Source of the DNA: Euonymus europaeus
Lineage: Eukaryota > Streptophyta > Magnoliopsida > Celastrales > Celastraceae
DNA: 64,000 nucleotides
Reading direction: 5' to 3'
NCBI GenBank assembly: GCA_963580455.1
Contig: OY756972.1
Span: 6,091,001-6,155,000 of the forward strand
The notes below the pieces were generated by a model. It saw only the letters and a program-made list of their open reading frames with translations. It searched no databases and was not told where the DNA came from. The position numbers were made by a program, and so were the translations under genes. This document shows, piece after piece, positions 45,875 through 56,462 of the stretch; the stretch's first letter is position 1, and every line of letters begins with the position of its first letter.

Positions 45875-48853
45875 CAAGGCAGTCAAAATCGGGATTTTAC
45901 CTAAAATCGGAGAAGGGATGTAAAATCGGAATCGTAAAATCGTAAGATTTTATGCATTATGTTGAATTAACTAACTATAATATATTCATAACACCACAAA
46001 ATAAACATAACATAAACATAACAAATACATAACTAATAGTCTAATACTCCAGTAATCACCCAAATAAGTTCAAATAACACACAAACCATAAAATTTTAAA
46101 AACAAACATATGAAAAATGCATGAAACTAGCTTAAACCTTCAATATTGACATGTCCATCATCTTCATCGTCTCCACTGAGTCCCTCATAAGTATCATCTC
46201 CCCCATAATCATCTGCACTATAGCCCCCATCGTTTTCATCCATACCATTAACACTTTGATCTTCATTTACAAGACCAAGTTCAATTGCTTGGAAATCACT
46301 AGCTTGGGGGAAATCAACATTATCCTCTGCTCCAATGTCTACAAATGCCTCAGCAACATCATCCTCATTAGATGGAATACCATTCACAGTTATCCACTCA
46401 TCATCCGAATTGATATCATCAAATGTAGGAAGTTCAACATTTCTAAATTTTTTATCCATAAGCTTGGAGTTGTACATCACAAATATGAGGTCATTCATCT
46501 TCTGTTGGTGTAAACAATATCTTTTCTTGGTATGAACCTAATAGAAAATAATTAAATAAATAGCATAGTAAGCATGAAGTAATGGAAGTTACTAAGTACT
46601 ACTATATATGTTACTATCAAAAACACAGACTTACCATCTCAAATGCACTCCAATTTCGTTCACACCCTGAAGAACTACAAGTCAAGCTCAACACTCGTAG
46701 AGCAAATCTTCGCAATTCAGGAAGGTCATCACCATAAGTATTCCACCAATCAGTAGGATGCTTTTTACCAACCAAAGCCTTGGCGCCACCAAACATCTCT
46801 CGTGCATGATGGAAAGCATCAATTTGTTGCTGGATATTATACCTTTCATCTCGGTCCTTCACCAACCTGTCAAAGGTATCAAGTAACCCATTTTTAACTT
46901 CCTTGTCATTCGGGTTGAAGTTTGGACGATAATGGATGCGAGGGTTCAAAAAATGGGCTGCAGCGTGCAATGGCTTGTGAAGTTGGTTGTTCCATCTTTC
47001 ATCGATAATTTTCCAAATAGGCATGTAGCTTCAAATATAAGAAGAAAAAAATGCAGTCAACATTTAAAGTTGCACACTTAAATTCAATAAAACAGATCAA
47101 AATCTACTTACTTTCTTTTCGCATTGTTGAAATTATTTTGAATTTTTTCTTTTGCGCAATACATCTCCTCGTACAAGAAAGGCATAGCTGGTTCTACATC
47201 CGAATTGACCATGCGAAGCACCTTAATTAAAGGTAGTGCAGCTTTAAGGCAAATGACAACATTCTTCCAAAATGAATTATCCAAAACAATATGTTGAACT
47301 TTTTTTCCATCTTCAGTGCGAACAAACTTGCTTTTTGTCCACTTAGTGGAAGAAAACATACTCATCCGTGAACCCTTATTTTGGCTAAGGCATCCAAGAG
47401 TCAAATATTCCGTAGCAAATCGATTCACAGCGGGCCTAATCAAATCCCTTCCTTGAGTAAATTCCTTTAACATGGAAATCAACAAAGTCCTGGAATAAAT
47501 ATTAGTGGTAAACCCTTCTTCCCATTTGAATTGTCTCCTGATGAACTTTCAGCTTCTTCTCGAAGTCTTCCAGCATAAGATCAATACAATGAGCTGCACA
47601 AGGTGTCCAGTACAAATGTTGCCGCTTCTCCATCAACTTCATTCCCGCAGCCTTATATGTTGCATCATTATCTGTGACAACTTGCAGAACATTTTCCTCT
47701 TCAACCTTCTCCACAATGTCATCCAACATCTCAAAAACTCTATCAGCTGTTTTGGAAAATAAAGATGTATCAATGGACTCCAAAAAAAATAGTCTCTTTA
47801 GGACTATTAACCAAGAAATTGCATATTGATCTCCTCCTTCTATCTGTCCATGCATCCGACATTATCGTACACCCAACTCTCTTCCACTCCAGTTTATGTT
47901 GCTCAATGTAGTCTTTCATTTCACTCATTTCTTCACTGAGAAAAGTCTCCCTTATCTCATGGTAAGAGGGAGCTTTGAAGCCTAGACCATGTCTAGCTAT
48001 CTCCTCACACATTCTTGCAAATTCAGGATTTCGGACTGTGTTAAATGGAATGCCACTTGTATAAAACCATTTTGCAATTCCTCTACAAGCGCTTCTCCTT
48101 AAATCTTTTTTCAACAAATGATTCATTGTCACCTGTACCTTTGTGGTTGAACTACCCTTGTTTTTACACAGAGACCCAAAACTTCCATATTGAGAATCGC
48201 CCGATGGTTGTGTTTCATTCATAGAACTCCCAGACTCAATAAATTGTCTCTTTTTCCTTTCTTTTAGTTCTGCACCATTGCTAATTATCTCCATAAATCT
48301 CATTTTTACATCATCTGGTACACAAGGGCAAGCCTCCACATTTTCCTTTGAACCAGCAAGGTGATGTTTGAATCGATAAATACCTCCAGTGTAAACTTTA
48401 GAACAATATTTGCACAGCACCTTCTTCGAATTTTTATCTACATCAGTACCATGTTCCCATCCTACATCAGTCCTGCTGCAAATAGCATTTTTCCTTCACT
48501 TGATTGCTCGAGAACTTGAAGAAGACATTTTGTGTCTGCGCAGAAAGGAGATGGTGGCTGCTGTGTGTTTAGGTCATTTGATTTTGTGAGATGAGATGCC
48601 TAAATAGTAAAGAAGAATGGGCTATTAAAGCCCACTAATAAGGGCCCGAAATTTGAGTTATCTGGGCTGCAAAATGTCCAGCCCAGGTTACTTTATGAAA
48701 AAAATTGAAATCGTAAAAATAGTTCTAAAATCTACGATTTTATGATTTTGAACGATTTAAATCCCGATTTTGAAACGATTTTGCTATTTTTCTACACCTA
48801 ACATCGTAAAATCTTACGATTTTACGATTTAAATCTAGATTTTAACTGCCTTG
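45875..48853 (-). mobile_element. BED-type hAT (ATCGTA family), TSD TCTACCTC
   Basis: The left end is CAAGGCAGTCAAAATCG and the reversed right end CAAGGCAGTTAAAATC, flanked by TCTACCTC at 45867-45874 and 48854-48861. Within about 100 bp of each end, words such as AAAATCGTAAGATTTTA and TACGATTTTACGATTT are repeated in both orientations. The minus strand encodes one transposase. The element is 2979 bp and sits in the copia gag zinc-knuckle region. Confidence 0.94.
46127..48528 (-). pseudogene. hAT transposase with BED zinc finger, three lesions
   Basis: Predicted exons on the minus strand are 48528-47112, 47028-46635 and 46537-46127, with GT-AG introns. From the start MSSSSSRAIK the order is: a BED finger (LCKYCSKVYTGGIYRFKHHL); the catalytic core with GCTIMSDAWTDRRRRS, VVTDNDATYKAAG and YWTPCAAHCIDLMLED; then the dimerisation domain with LTCSSSGCERNWSAFE; and an acidic C-terminus. 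Lesions are a TGA at codon 11 (probably CGA to TGA), one extra T in an 8-T run near 47790, and one extra T near 47495. About 700 residues would be expected. The exon layout matches the hAT at 52589-56258. Confidence 0.88.
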
Positions 48854-48861
48854 TCTACCTC

Positions 48862-49585
48862 TTCTGGACCTATCTTCCTCCTTTGCTCAAAGCCTCGCAT
48901 CACTTGTGATCTTCAAAGCTTGCTCCTCACCACTATTCTTTTGAAACTTCTGTTCATGAGCAAGTAATGAACTCTGCAACTCATCCACATAAAGACCATC
49001 AATGTCTCTCGACTTCTCTATAGAACACACAATGCAATTGAACTTCTCAGTGAGAGTGTGCAACACTTTCTCGACAATTTTGAAATCTTACATATCTTCC
49101 CCAGTATTCCTCATGTCATTGGCTACCACCAGCACCTTTGAAAAATAATCAGTAACAGACTCACCCTCCTTTATTACCAAAATCTCAAATTCCCTGCGAA
49201 GGGTTTGGAGTTGAGCACATTGCACTATGATAATCCCTTGATATTTTTCCTTTATGGAATCCTATAACTGCTTGAACATGTGCTTTTGGGGGATGGTCTT
49301 CAGAATGGACTTGTCAATTGCTTGGAAAAGATAGTTATTTGCCTTCAAATCCTTCAGCTTTAGCTAATCCAATGTTTTTCGTTATGCAGCCAACAATACT
49401 TCACCTGTAGTAGGTTTGTGTAACCCCTTTCGATGAGGGTCCAATATTCCTTTAATCATAGGAGGTTTTCCATCAACATTCTCCAGTGATCGTAATCCCC
49501 ATCAAATTTGGGAATGCAAAGTGCTTCGACAATCATCTCTCTTGGCGCTCTTCTCACAATGTTTAACAACCGCTCCAATGCCACA
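48862..49585 (-). pseudogene. copia gag
   Basis: After the 5' LTR and a primer-site-like TGGCATTGGAGCGG, the minus strand reads IPKFDGDYDHW in a broken frame, then a UBN2/gag-polypeptide-like region to about 48870. It ends in an Arg-rich segment where the hAT at 45875-48853 inserted. Stops are present. Confidence 0.75.
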
Positions 49586-49840
49586 TGTTAATTTATAATT
49601 TTATATAGCCTCTCACGCAAGAACACTCATCAATGGCGAAATGAAGCTCACTTTATTGAATGAACAAGCTCTGGCTTTATACAACCTTACAAAACATAAA
49701 TGAGATAAAATTGCAACCACGATTATATGATCTAATTCAAAGTCTATTCTGAGTCCTAATAAATCAGACCTTATTAACATAAAGTAGTAAAACATGATAA
49801 GTCCTAAGACTTAGTCAGCGAGTTCTTTGAAGCTCCAACA
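49586..49840 (-). repeat. 5' LTR (minus-strand copia)
   Basis: This is the partner of 39865-40109. On the minus strand it begins TGTTGGAGCTTCAAAG and ends ATTAACA, a standard TG...CA LTR of 255 bp. Confidence 0.9.
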
Positions 49841-50090
49841 CATACTACAGTTTTTTTGAAAGTAACAAGAAACAATTGTTTACAGAAATCAATTAGATGG
49901 TCCGCACATTTGTTGCTCATCTGATTCTATTTTAGTTGATTGTTTTTAGTGGATGTCAATCTTGGTGGAAAGAAACACAAATCAACAACATATTGTAGCT
50001 TTTTCAAAAGTAACAAGACACAATAGATTGCAGACATCAATCAGTTGGTCATCACATCTGTTGCTCATCTCATTCTGTTTCAGTCTATAT
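49841..50090. repeat. 148-bp tandem repeat (about 1.7 copies)
   Basis: CATACTACAG at 49841 and CATATTGTAG at 49989 open two imperfect units. Each contains AAAGTAACAAG, then TTTGTTGCTCATCT. A further partial unit lies left of the copia element at 39809-39864. Confidence 0.8.
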
Positions 50091-50584
50091 TTAGACCCTA
50101 CCCCATTAGTGATAAACATCTTATATTAGAACACCCACAATGAGTAACTTTTAATGTGGCAAGTATAATGCATGGAGAATTGTGTTTTGTTGATGTTTTC
50201 GTGTTATGCTGATGCGGTTGAGAGTCAAAATTTAATGTCTACAATAGTGTAAATTTGGTGGGTTCTTTTAGTAGTTATTTTTGATGCTATATTATATTTT
50301 AGACTTTGAATTTCCTATATTTAGTCATCCTTTTACTATAATAATTAATACCATACTAAACTAGCAACTTTAATAATTTTAAATACTCATGCACTAACAT
50401 AAAATTAACATAATTATTTGTGCATTAAAATTAACATTATCATACAAAATTGACATAAAATTAAAATTAACACACATAAAAAACAATTAAAATTACATTT
50501 TATTCCACTTAAAGTGGTAGATTTTCATATATCTTCCAAATGCGCATAATAAAATCCCCTCCCAGATGTGCATTGATCTGGCTG

Positions 50585-51395
50585 TCACGGACTTGTTCCA
50601 TTCGCATGGTGAATGAAATTTGCAAGAACTTCCGGAACAGTGATTGTAGCGTTCATTGATGTCATTTCTTCGAGTGGATGGGCCAATGGATCGATAACTA
50701 AATGCTGCTCATTTTCAATTATCATGTTATGGAAAATAGTGCAGGTGATCATGATTTCTTTCAAGCCATGTAAATGTGTGTGTGTATCAATATATACATA
50801 TATATATATATAGTATGTATGTGTATGCATATATATAGCATATACATACATACTGACATAAACATATAATATTATAATATTTTGGGATTCGAAAATGGGG
50901 CAAGGACGGGTGTTTCTTGACCTCCAAAAATCAGGTATGGGGCTGGGGATGGGGTTCGGGTTCGGGGATGGGGAGGGCAAACCCGGCCCCGCCCTTTTGC
51001 CATCTCTATGCCAAAAGCTCGCTCCACATCCTTTCGAGCACTTTCTTATGCCTTTGCAAATAGCCTTTCTATGGTGTATGAGAATGTGGAATTGATTGAA
51101 TCAATTTAGCATACTACGGGTAAATTCCATCCGTAAGATAGTACGGAGTGTAATGGACATGACCATTGACTATGAATTGAATAATTGACATTTGCTCCCC
51201 TTATGAATTGGTTGAAAATGTTTGAATGTCGTAGAACAATCATATGAAGCCACTGCCTTCAATATCAATGTAGGTTTTCCAATATGATCTACAAAGACAC
51301 CTTTTCGAGCAACGGGGCATCCACGTCATCCCAAATACATACAATTAAGAGAACCATATATTCCCGAGAATACCCGTGCTTTGTTTTCCTGCCTT
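50585..51395 (-). pseudogene. Left-arm Harbinger-like transposase fragment
   Basis: On the minus strand the arm reads the same blocks as the right arm: VNGHVHYTPYYLTDGIYP near 51190-51120, a KAQE/ERMWSE-like stretch near 51060-51010, then, after the insertion, KEIMITCTIFHNMIIENEQH near 50755-50690. It has many stops and lacks the N-terminal half. The family is the plant PIF/Harbinger-like transposase group (Plant_tran). Confidence 0.75.
50775..51000. mobile_element. Insertion in left arm: TA/CA microsatellite plus G-rich hAT-like end
   Basis: This block is absent from the right arm. It has (TG)n and (TA)n runs at 50775-50870. A G-rich segment follows at about 50894-50990 (GGGGCTGGGGATGGGGTTCG), then GGCCCCGCCCTTTTGCCATC. 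The string GATGGCAAAAGGGCGGGG (reversed) resembles termini of a common plant hAT group with GGGGAT-type subterminal repeats. The edges are uncertain. Confidence 0.5.
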
Positions 51396-51474
51396 AGCCG
51401 CTGAATACTACTCAAGTTTGGTTCTCTTAAATATTGTTGCTCTTAACATGAAACATGAATGATATTCAGCGGCT

Positions 51475-52126
51475 AATGCAAGAAAATGAAGCACGGATAT
51501 TCCCGGGCATGTTGGGTTTTCTTAATTGTATGCACTAGGAATGGCATGGATGTCCCGTCGCCTAACAAGGTGCATTTGTAGGTTATATTGAGAAGCCTAC
51601 ATTGATATTGGAGGTAGTGGCTTTATATGATTTATGTACTTGGCATGCTTTTTTTGGCATGGCAGGATCCCACGACGATATAACTGTTCTACGAAATTCA
51701 AACATTTTCAACCGATTCATAAGGGGGCAGATGTCAACTGTTGAGTTCATGATCAATGGTTATGTCCATTACACTCCGTACTATCTTACAAATGAAATTT
51801 ACATGCAATATGCTACATTGATGCAATCAATTCTACATCCTCACACACCACATGAAAGGTTATTTGCAAAGGCACAAGAAAGTGCTTGAAAGGATGTGGA
51901 GCTAGCTTTTGACATCCTCCAAGCGAGGTGGGGAATTATGCAGGGACCAATCCGTTTTTACAATACATCTGACCTCAAAGAAATCCCGATCGCTTGCACT
52001 ATTCTGCATAATATGATCATTGAGGATGAGCAGCATTTAAATATCGATCAATGGGCTCCTCCACCCGAAGAAATGACATCAATGATCGATAAAATCATTG
52101 GTACGGGAGTTCTTGCAAGTCCGTGA
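51475..52126 (+). pseudogene. Right-arm Harbinger-like transposase fragment
   Basis: The plus strand reads from about 51475 (an IFPGMLGF-like stretch, in broken frame). The 51602-51889 frame has WHAFFGMAGSHDDITVL (an Asp-containing catalytic block) and INGYVHYTPYYLTNEIY. After a stop, 51896-52126 has ELAFDILQARWGIMQGP and IPIACTILHNMIIEDEQH. The order and motifs match Plant_tran/PIF transposases. It has stops and lacks the first half. Confidence 0.82.
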
Positions 52127-52588
52127 TAGCCAGAGCTATGGAACGCACATTTGGAATATGTATGACAATTTACCACTTTAAGTGGAATAAATTGTAATGT
52201 TAAAGAAAATTCAAAGTCTAAAATATAATTTGACACCAAAAATAACTATCAAAAGAACCCATCAAAATTACACTATTTTAGACATTAAATTTACATTTCA
52301 GTATAACACGGTTCTCAATATTGTCATATCAGCAAAACACAATTCCTCATGCATTGTACTTGCCCCATTAAAACACAATTCCTTATGCATTATACTTGCC
52401 CCATTAAAAACTACTCATTATGGGTGTTCTAAGAGCAAATGCAATGGTAGTGTTTTAGGGAGGAATGAATGATGTATAGGAATTTGTGTTTTTTGCTCGT
52501 GTGGCTGTAGTGGAAGATCTATATTGTTGATGTGGATAAATATGTTACTTTATTTTTTGTAAAAGATGAGAGGCACAATATTGATTTT

Positions 52589-55500
52589 CATGGTAGTTAA
52601 TGCGCAAAGCGCACTTGAAGCGCTAAGGCATTGCATTGCTTCAAAGCGCAAAGCGCAATTTAAGCGCACGCTTCAAAGACGAGAAGCGCAAATATGAATC
52701 TTAACAACAAATTATACATATATTGAAATACACAATTAAAATCAAGCTTAAATAAGTAGTCAATAACTTAGTAGAATTAGTCATAATTAAAAAGTCGATT
52801 CTAAAAATTAAATTAAAGTCTTAAACAAAGCAACAAAAGTATCCGAGAAACAACTTTAATCTTCTATTGCCATGTCAGTAATATCATCATAACCACTGAA
52901 CATCTCTTCATCAGACTGAACTTCATCATAATTGAATTCTCCACCAATTTCTTCTTCCTCTGTGTCCTCATCCACACATTCTTCCTCTTGCACCACTCTA
53001 GAACTAGAAGCATTTGATCGTCTAGTATTCACTCTTGGTTCTCCAACTCCTGATGCTTGTTGCACAACATTCCATGTCAAACTATCATCCTCAAACACTG
53101 GTTCATCTTCCAACATTTCTCCAACCAACCACTCATTGCTATCATCAATATCATTCAAACAAATAGGATCAACCAAATCCCTCCTATCATATCGAGCCTT
53201 TAGAGTTTGGTTATATTTGACATATACTAAATCTTGAAGTTTTTGATGTTCAAGTCGATTCCTCTTCTTAGAGTGAATCTGTTTTTCAAGAATTAAGACT
53301 AAGTATCAAAACCAAGAATTTATGTTTGAAATTAAAAATTCAGATCTGAAAATAGAACTTACATGTTCAAATATACTCCAATTTCTCTCACACCCGGATG
53401 CACTACAAGTCAAACTAAGGACCTTGATCGCGAATTGTTGCAAATTAGGTGCTGCACATCCATACATGCTCCACCATTGAACTGAAAAATGAATACAAAT
53501 TACAAAGTTATAAACATAAATGTGAAATCAACAAGGAAATAAAGAATAAAACTTAAGAATGAGTTTATAATTACCGGGAGATTTCGCTTTCCTCGATCTC
53601 ACTGCCATTGGATTCCCAAATAGTCCCTCAGATCGTTTATACAATTCCAATTCATCCATCACTTTATCTTGCAATGAAATATCTGGAACCAATCTGGTAA
53701 CACACTTCATCAAACCCCCCACCAACTCTTGACAATTCTGCACACTAGGGTCATAATAAAAGAATCCTGGATTCAAGTAGTGACCCGCTGCATGCAAGGG
53801 TTTATGGAGTTGGCATTCCCAACGTTTATCAATCATCTCAAAAATTGGTTTGTAAGTGGTTTCTTTGTCACCAAAGGCCTTTTGAATAGCTTCTTTGGCT
53901 CTATCCATCGCTTCATACATGAATCCCATCGCCGGTTTCCTCTCATTATCAGCTAGTCGTAGCACATGAACAAGGGGACCCATAACTTTAAGTGTATAAA
54001 TCACATTCCTCCAAAATTGGATTAAAAAAACCACTTCAATAGCTCTTTTGGCCTTTGCTTCCTTGACCCACTTACTTTGCGACCATTGATCGGAAGTAAA
54101 CATGTTTCTGAGACTTTGCTTTTGCTTATAGACACTTTGCAATGTAAGGAAAGTAGTTGCAAAGCGAGTCACCCCATGTCTCACCAATTCCTTCTTCTTA
54201 GTGAACTCTCTCATCATGTTCAAAACCCCCGTGTGATTGTAAATGTATCCAACCAAAGCAATTGCCTTAGCCAAAGTCTTTTTCACCCTATCGATCTTTC
54301 CAATATCTTCCAACAAAAGATCAATGCAATGGGCTGCACATGGAGTCCAATACAAGTGTGGTCTTTTAAGCTCTAACAACTTCCCTGCAGCAACATAGTT
54401 GCTTCCATTGTCTGTGATCACTTGCACAACATTTTGTTCTCCAATCTCCTCCACAAACTTATCAAGCAACTCAAATAATTTATCTCCAGTTTTCACATAA
54501 CCGGAAGCATCAACAGACTTCACAAACATGGTCCCCAAAGAACAATTTACCAAAAAGTTGATTATTGTTCTCTGTCTTCTATCAGTCCAACCATCTGACA
54601 TTATGGAACATCCATGTTTCACCCATTCTTCTTTGTGACTCTTCATCAAATTTGTAGTATAAGACACCTCCTTTTTGAGAAGTGGTACTCTCAACTCATG
54701 ATAGCTAGGAGGTTTCAAATTTGGCCCATGAATCCCTATGGCTTCAATCATTTTTTTGAAACTATCCAACCGGCTACATTGAAGGATAACCCGGCTTGGT
54801 AGAAAAAACGAGCTATATGTTGAACAGTTCGAGCTCGTAATTCTTTGTCACATGCTTCTTTGATATTGGGTTGTCTCATGCTCACTTTGACTCCCTTATC
54901 TTCTTGCCTCATGAACATCATCCCAATCTTACTCTTTGAAACGCTTCCTTTTGTTTTTTTTTGAACACTTCCTTCACTTTCAGCCATCGATCTTTTGCTT
55001 CTATGGCTCACTTCTTCAAATTCCGCTTCCATCTCATCTTCTCCAAATTCAAAGTCATCCAAGTCTTGAACTTGGATCGCCTCAAACGCAGCTCTCTTTG
55101 CCATTTTCTTCACATTCACATAGTTTTCAATCTCTTTTCTAACATCAGGAGGAACTTTCTTACATGCTTCAACATTCCTCGACTTTCCAATTAAGTGCTC
55201 CTTTTGTCGATAAACACCGCCCTTAGAAATCTTTCCACAAAACGTACAAATCACTGTAGTTGCATCATCAGGATTTGGACAGTAGCAGTAATTCCAAGCC
55301 GGATCCTTTCGATTGGAGTTCGGGGTTGAGCTCGATGATGTCCCTTCGTTCACCATTTCTTCAATAAACTGAATTTATATAAAAAAATAATTAATAATAA
55401 GCTGAATCAATTCACCAGCATGCTCCTAACAAAAAAAAAGTAGATTAAATCATCACTGGAATGAATGAGGCAGAGCAAATCAGCAAATAAAAAATCTCAT

Positions 55501-56258
55501 TCAAGTTCAGGAGCTATCACTACAAATAATCAATGAGTTCACCAGCATGCTTAATTAAGTACTTAATCTATAATTAATCAATGATTTAAAAGAATTAAGA
55601 ATTTAATCAAGGATTCCAAAACTGTAAAGAATAAACAGAAATTGCTTCACATTGAAACTGAACACAAATGGCATTCCAAAACTTTGAACTGAACACAAAT
55701 GGCATATACGAAAAAGTGGAGAACAGAGAAGAAGTGGAGAACAGATACGAAAAAATAAGAGACAGTTTGTGAGAGAGAGGGTGATTCGAACTGAATAACG
55801 AGAGAGAGAGAGAGAGAGATGCGAAGTGAGAGACTGAGAAACTAGCGAGAGAGAGAGTCAGAGAGAGAGAAAATACCTGGATATCAAAGACAGAGAGAGG
55901 AATTGAGCTCCTTGGATGATGGCTTGAAGTGCGATTGGTGCTGAATTCTGGAACTAGGGCTGCTGCTTGCTATTGCTGTCGTGATTATGCGAAATTGCGA
56001 ACTGCGAAGGCTGAACTGGAGCAGGAAGACCAGATTTAGGGCTGGACTTTCAGTTTGTGAAGGCTAAGCCCAACAAAAAGTCAAGCCCAGAGAAATCTGG
56101 CCTCGCTGCGCTTGCCTGCCTCGCTGCGCTTCGTCGGAAGCGCGCGCTTCTCTGCGCCTGCAGAATTGAGGCGATGCGATGAGGAGCGACGCGCGACCCC
56201 CCCGCTGCGCTGCGCCTCAACGCTTAAGCGCGCGCTTCGTCCGCTTTTGACAACACTG
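52589..56258 (-). mobile_element. BED-type hAT (AAGCGC family), TSD TTGATTTT
   Basis: The left end is CATGGTAGTTAATGCGC and the reversed right end CAGTGTTGTCAAAAGCGG. TTGATTTT flanks both sides (52581-52588 and 56259-56266). Both termini are crowded with AAGCGC/GCGCTT words: GCGCAAAGCGC at the left; GCGCTTAAGCGCGCGCTTC at the right. The 3670-bp element encodes one minus-strand transposase with a GA-rich leader near 55780-55875. Confidence 0.93.
52856..55356 (-). pseudogene. hAT transposase with BED zinc finger, one frameshift
   Basis: Predicted exons are 55356-53575, 53481-53363 and 53278-52856, with GT-AG introns and consistent phases. The start MVNEGTSSSSTPNSNRKDPA leads to a BED finger (ICTFCGKISKGGVYRQKEHL), a basic linker, and the catalytic core: HGCSIMSDGWTDRRQRTI, then ITDNGSNYVAAG and YWTPCAAHCIDLLLED. 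The dimerisation block SLTCSASGCERNWSIFE is in exon 2. Exon 3 adds a Lys/Arg-rich helix and an acidic tail to about 774 residues. The only break found is one missing base near 54765, just before the DSFKKMIEA block. Everything else is open, so the copy is young or only recently disabled. Confidence 0.9.
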
Positions 56259-56462
56259 TTGATTTTAGTGTAGTTTTGTTGGAAAATGAATGAAGGAATG
56301 AAAAAGTAGATTTTTGGATAATGATTTTGTATTGGGCGATGTTTTGCTGATGTGACTATATTGTGAGATGTGTTATGTTGATTTGATTATATTGAGAGAT
56401 GTATAATATAAGTGGGACCCAATTGAGGGAGTGAATGCTCGTATTGTTGCAATGACTTTTAA

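Larger units (their letters stand above)
39865..49840 (-). mobile_element. Ty1/copia retrotransposon, old, hosting nested hATs
   Basis: LTRs at both ends and near-identical 5-bp flanks (CATGC at 39860-39864, CATAC at 49841-49845) define the element. Reading on the minus strand the order is: 5' LTR; gag (about 49560-48862, starting with the IPKFDGDYDHW motif); gag zinc-knuckle region and protease (45763-45392, WFLDSCCSNHM); GAG-pre-integrase (45340-45119); integrase (44999-44673); linker (44374-44102); reverse transcriptase (41622-40622); RNase H (40621 to about 40140). Stops and frameshifts are common. Two hATs interrupt it, at 45875-48853 (gag) and 41623-44093 (before reverse transcriptase). 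Removing them and their duplications leaves about 4.5 kb, a normal copia size. Confidence 0.92.
50129..52433. mobile_element. Palindromic PIF/Harbinger element (head-to-head inverted duplication)
   Basis: The left outer end GAACACCCACAATGAGTA and the reversed right end GAACACCCATAATGAGTA are matching terminal repeats. They are flanked by TTA on the left and TAA on the right, as PIF elements prefer TWA targets. From the ends inward the arms stay complementary up to a loop of about 50 bp near 51411-51460 (GCCGCTGAATACT versus GATATTCAGCGGC). Both arms encode the same transposase segment pointing outward. The left arm is longer because of an insertion at about 50775-51000. Confidence 0.85.
52430..56462. 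mobile_element. MITE split by a hAT
   Basis: AGAGCAAATGCAATGGTAGTG at the left and the reversed right end AAAAGTCATTGCAACAATACG are short imperfect inverted ends. They match the general pattern of MITEs that end in GAGCATTTGCAATGG-type text. Without the hAT, the element is about 350 bp. It adjoins the palindromic Harbinger. The superfamily is not certain. Confidence 0.5.
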
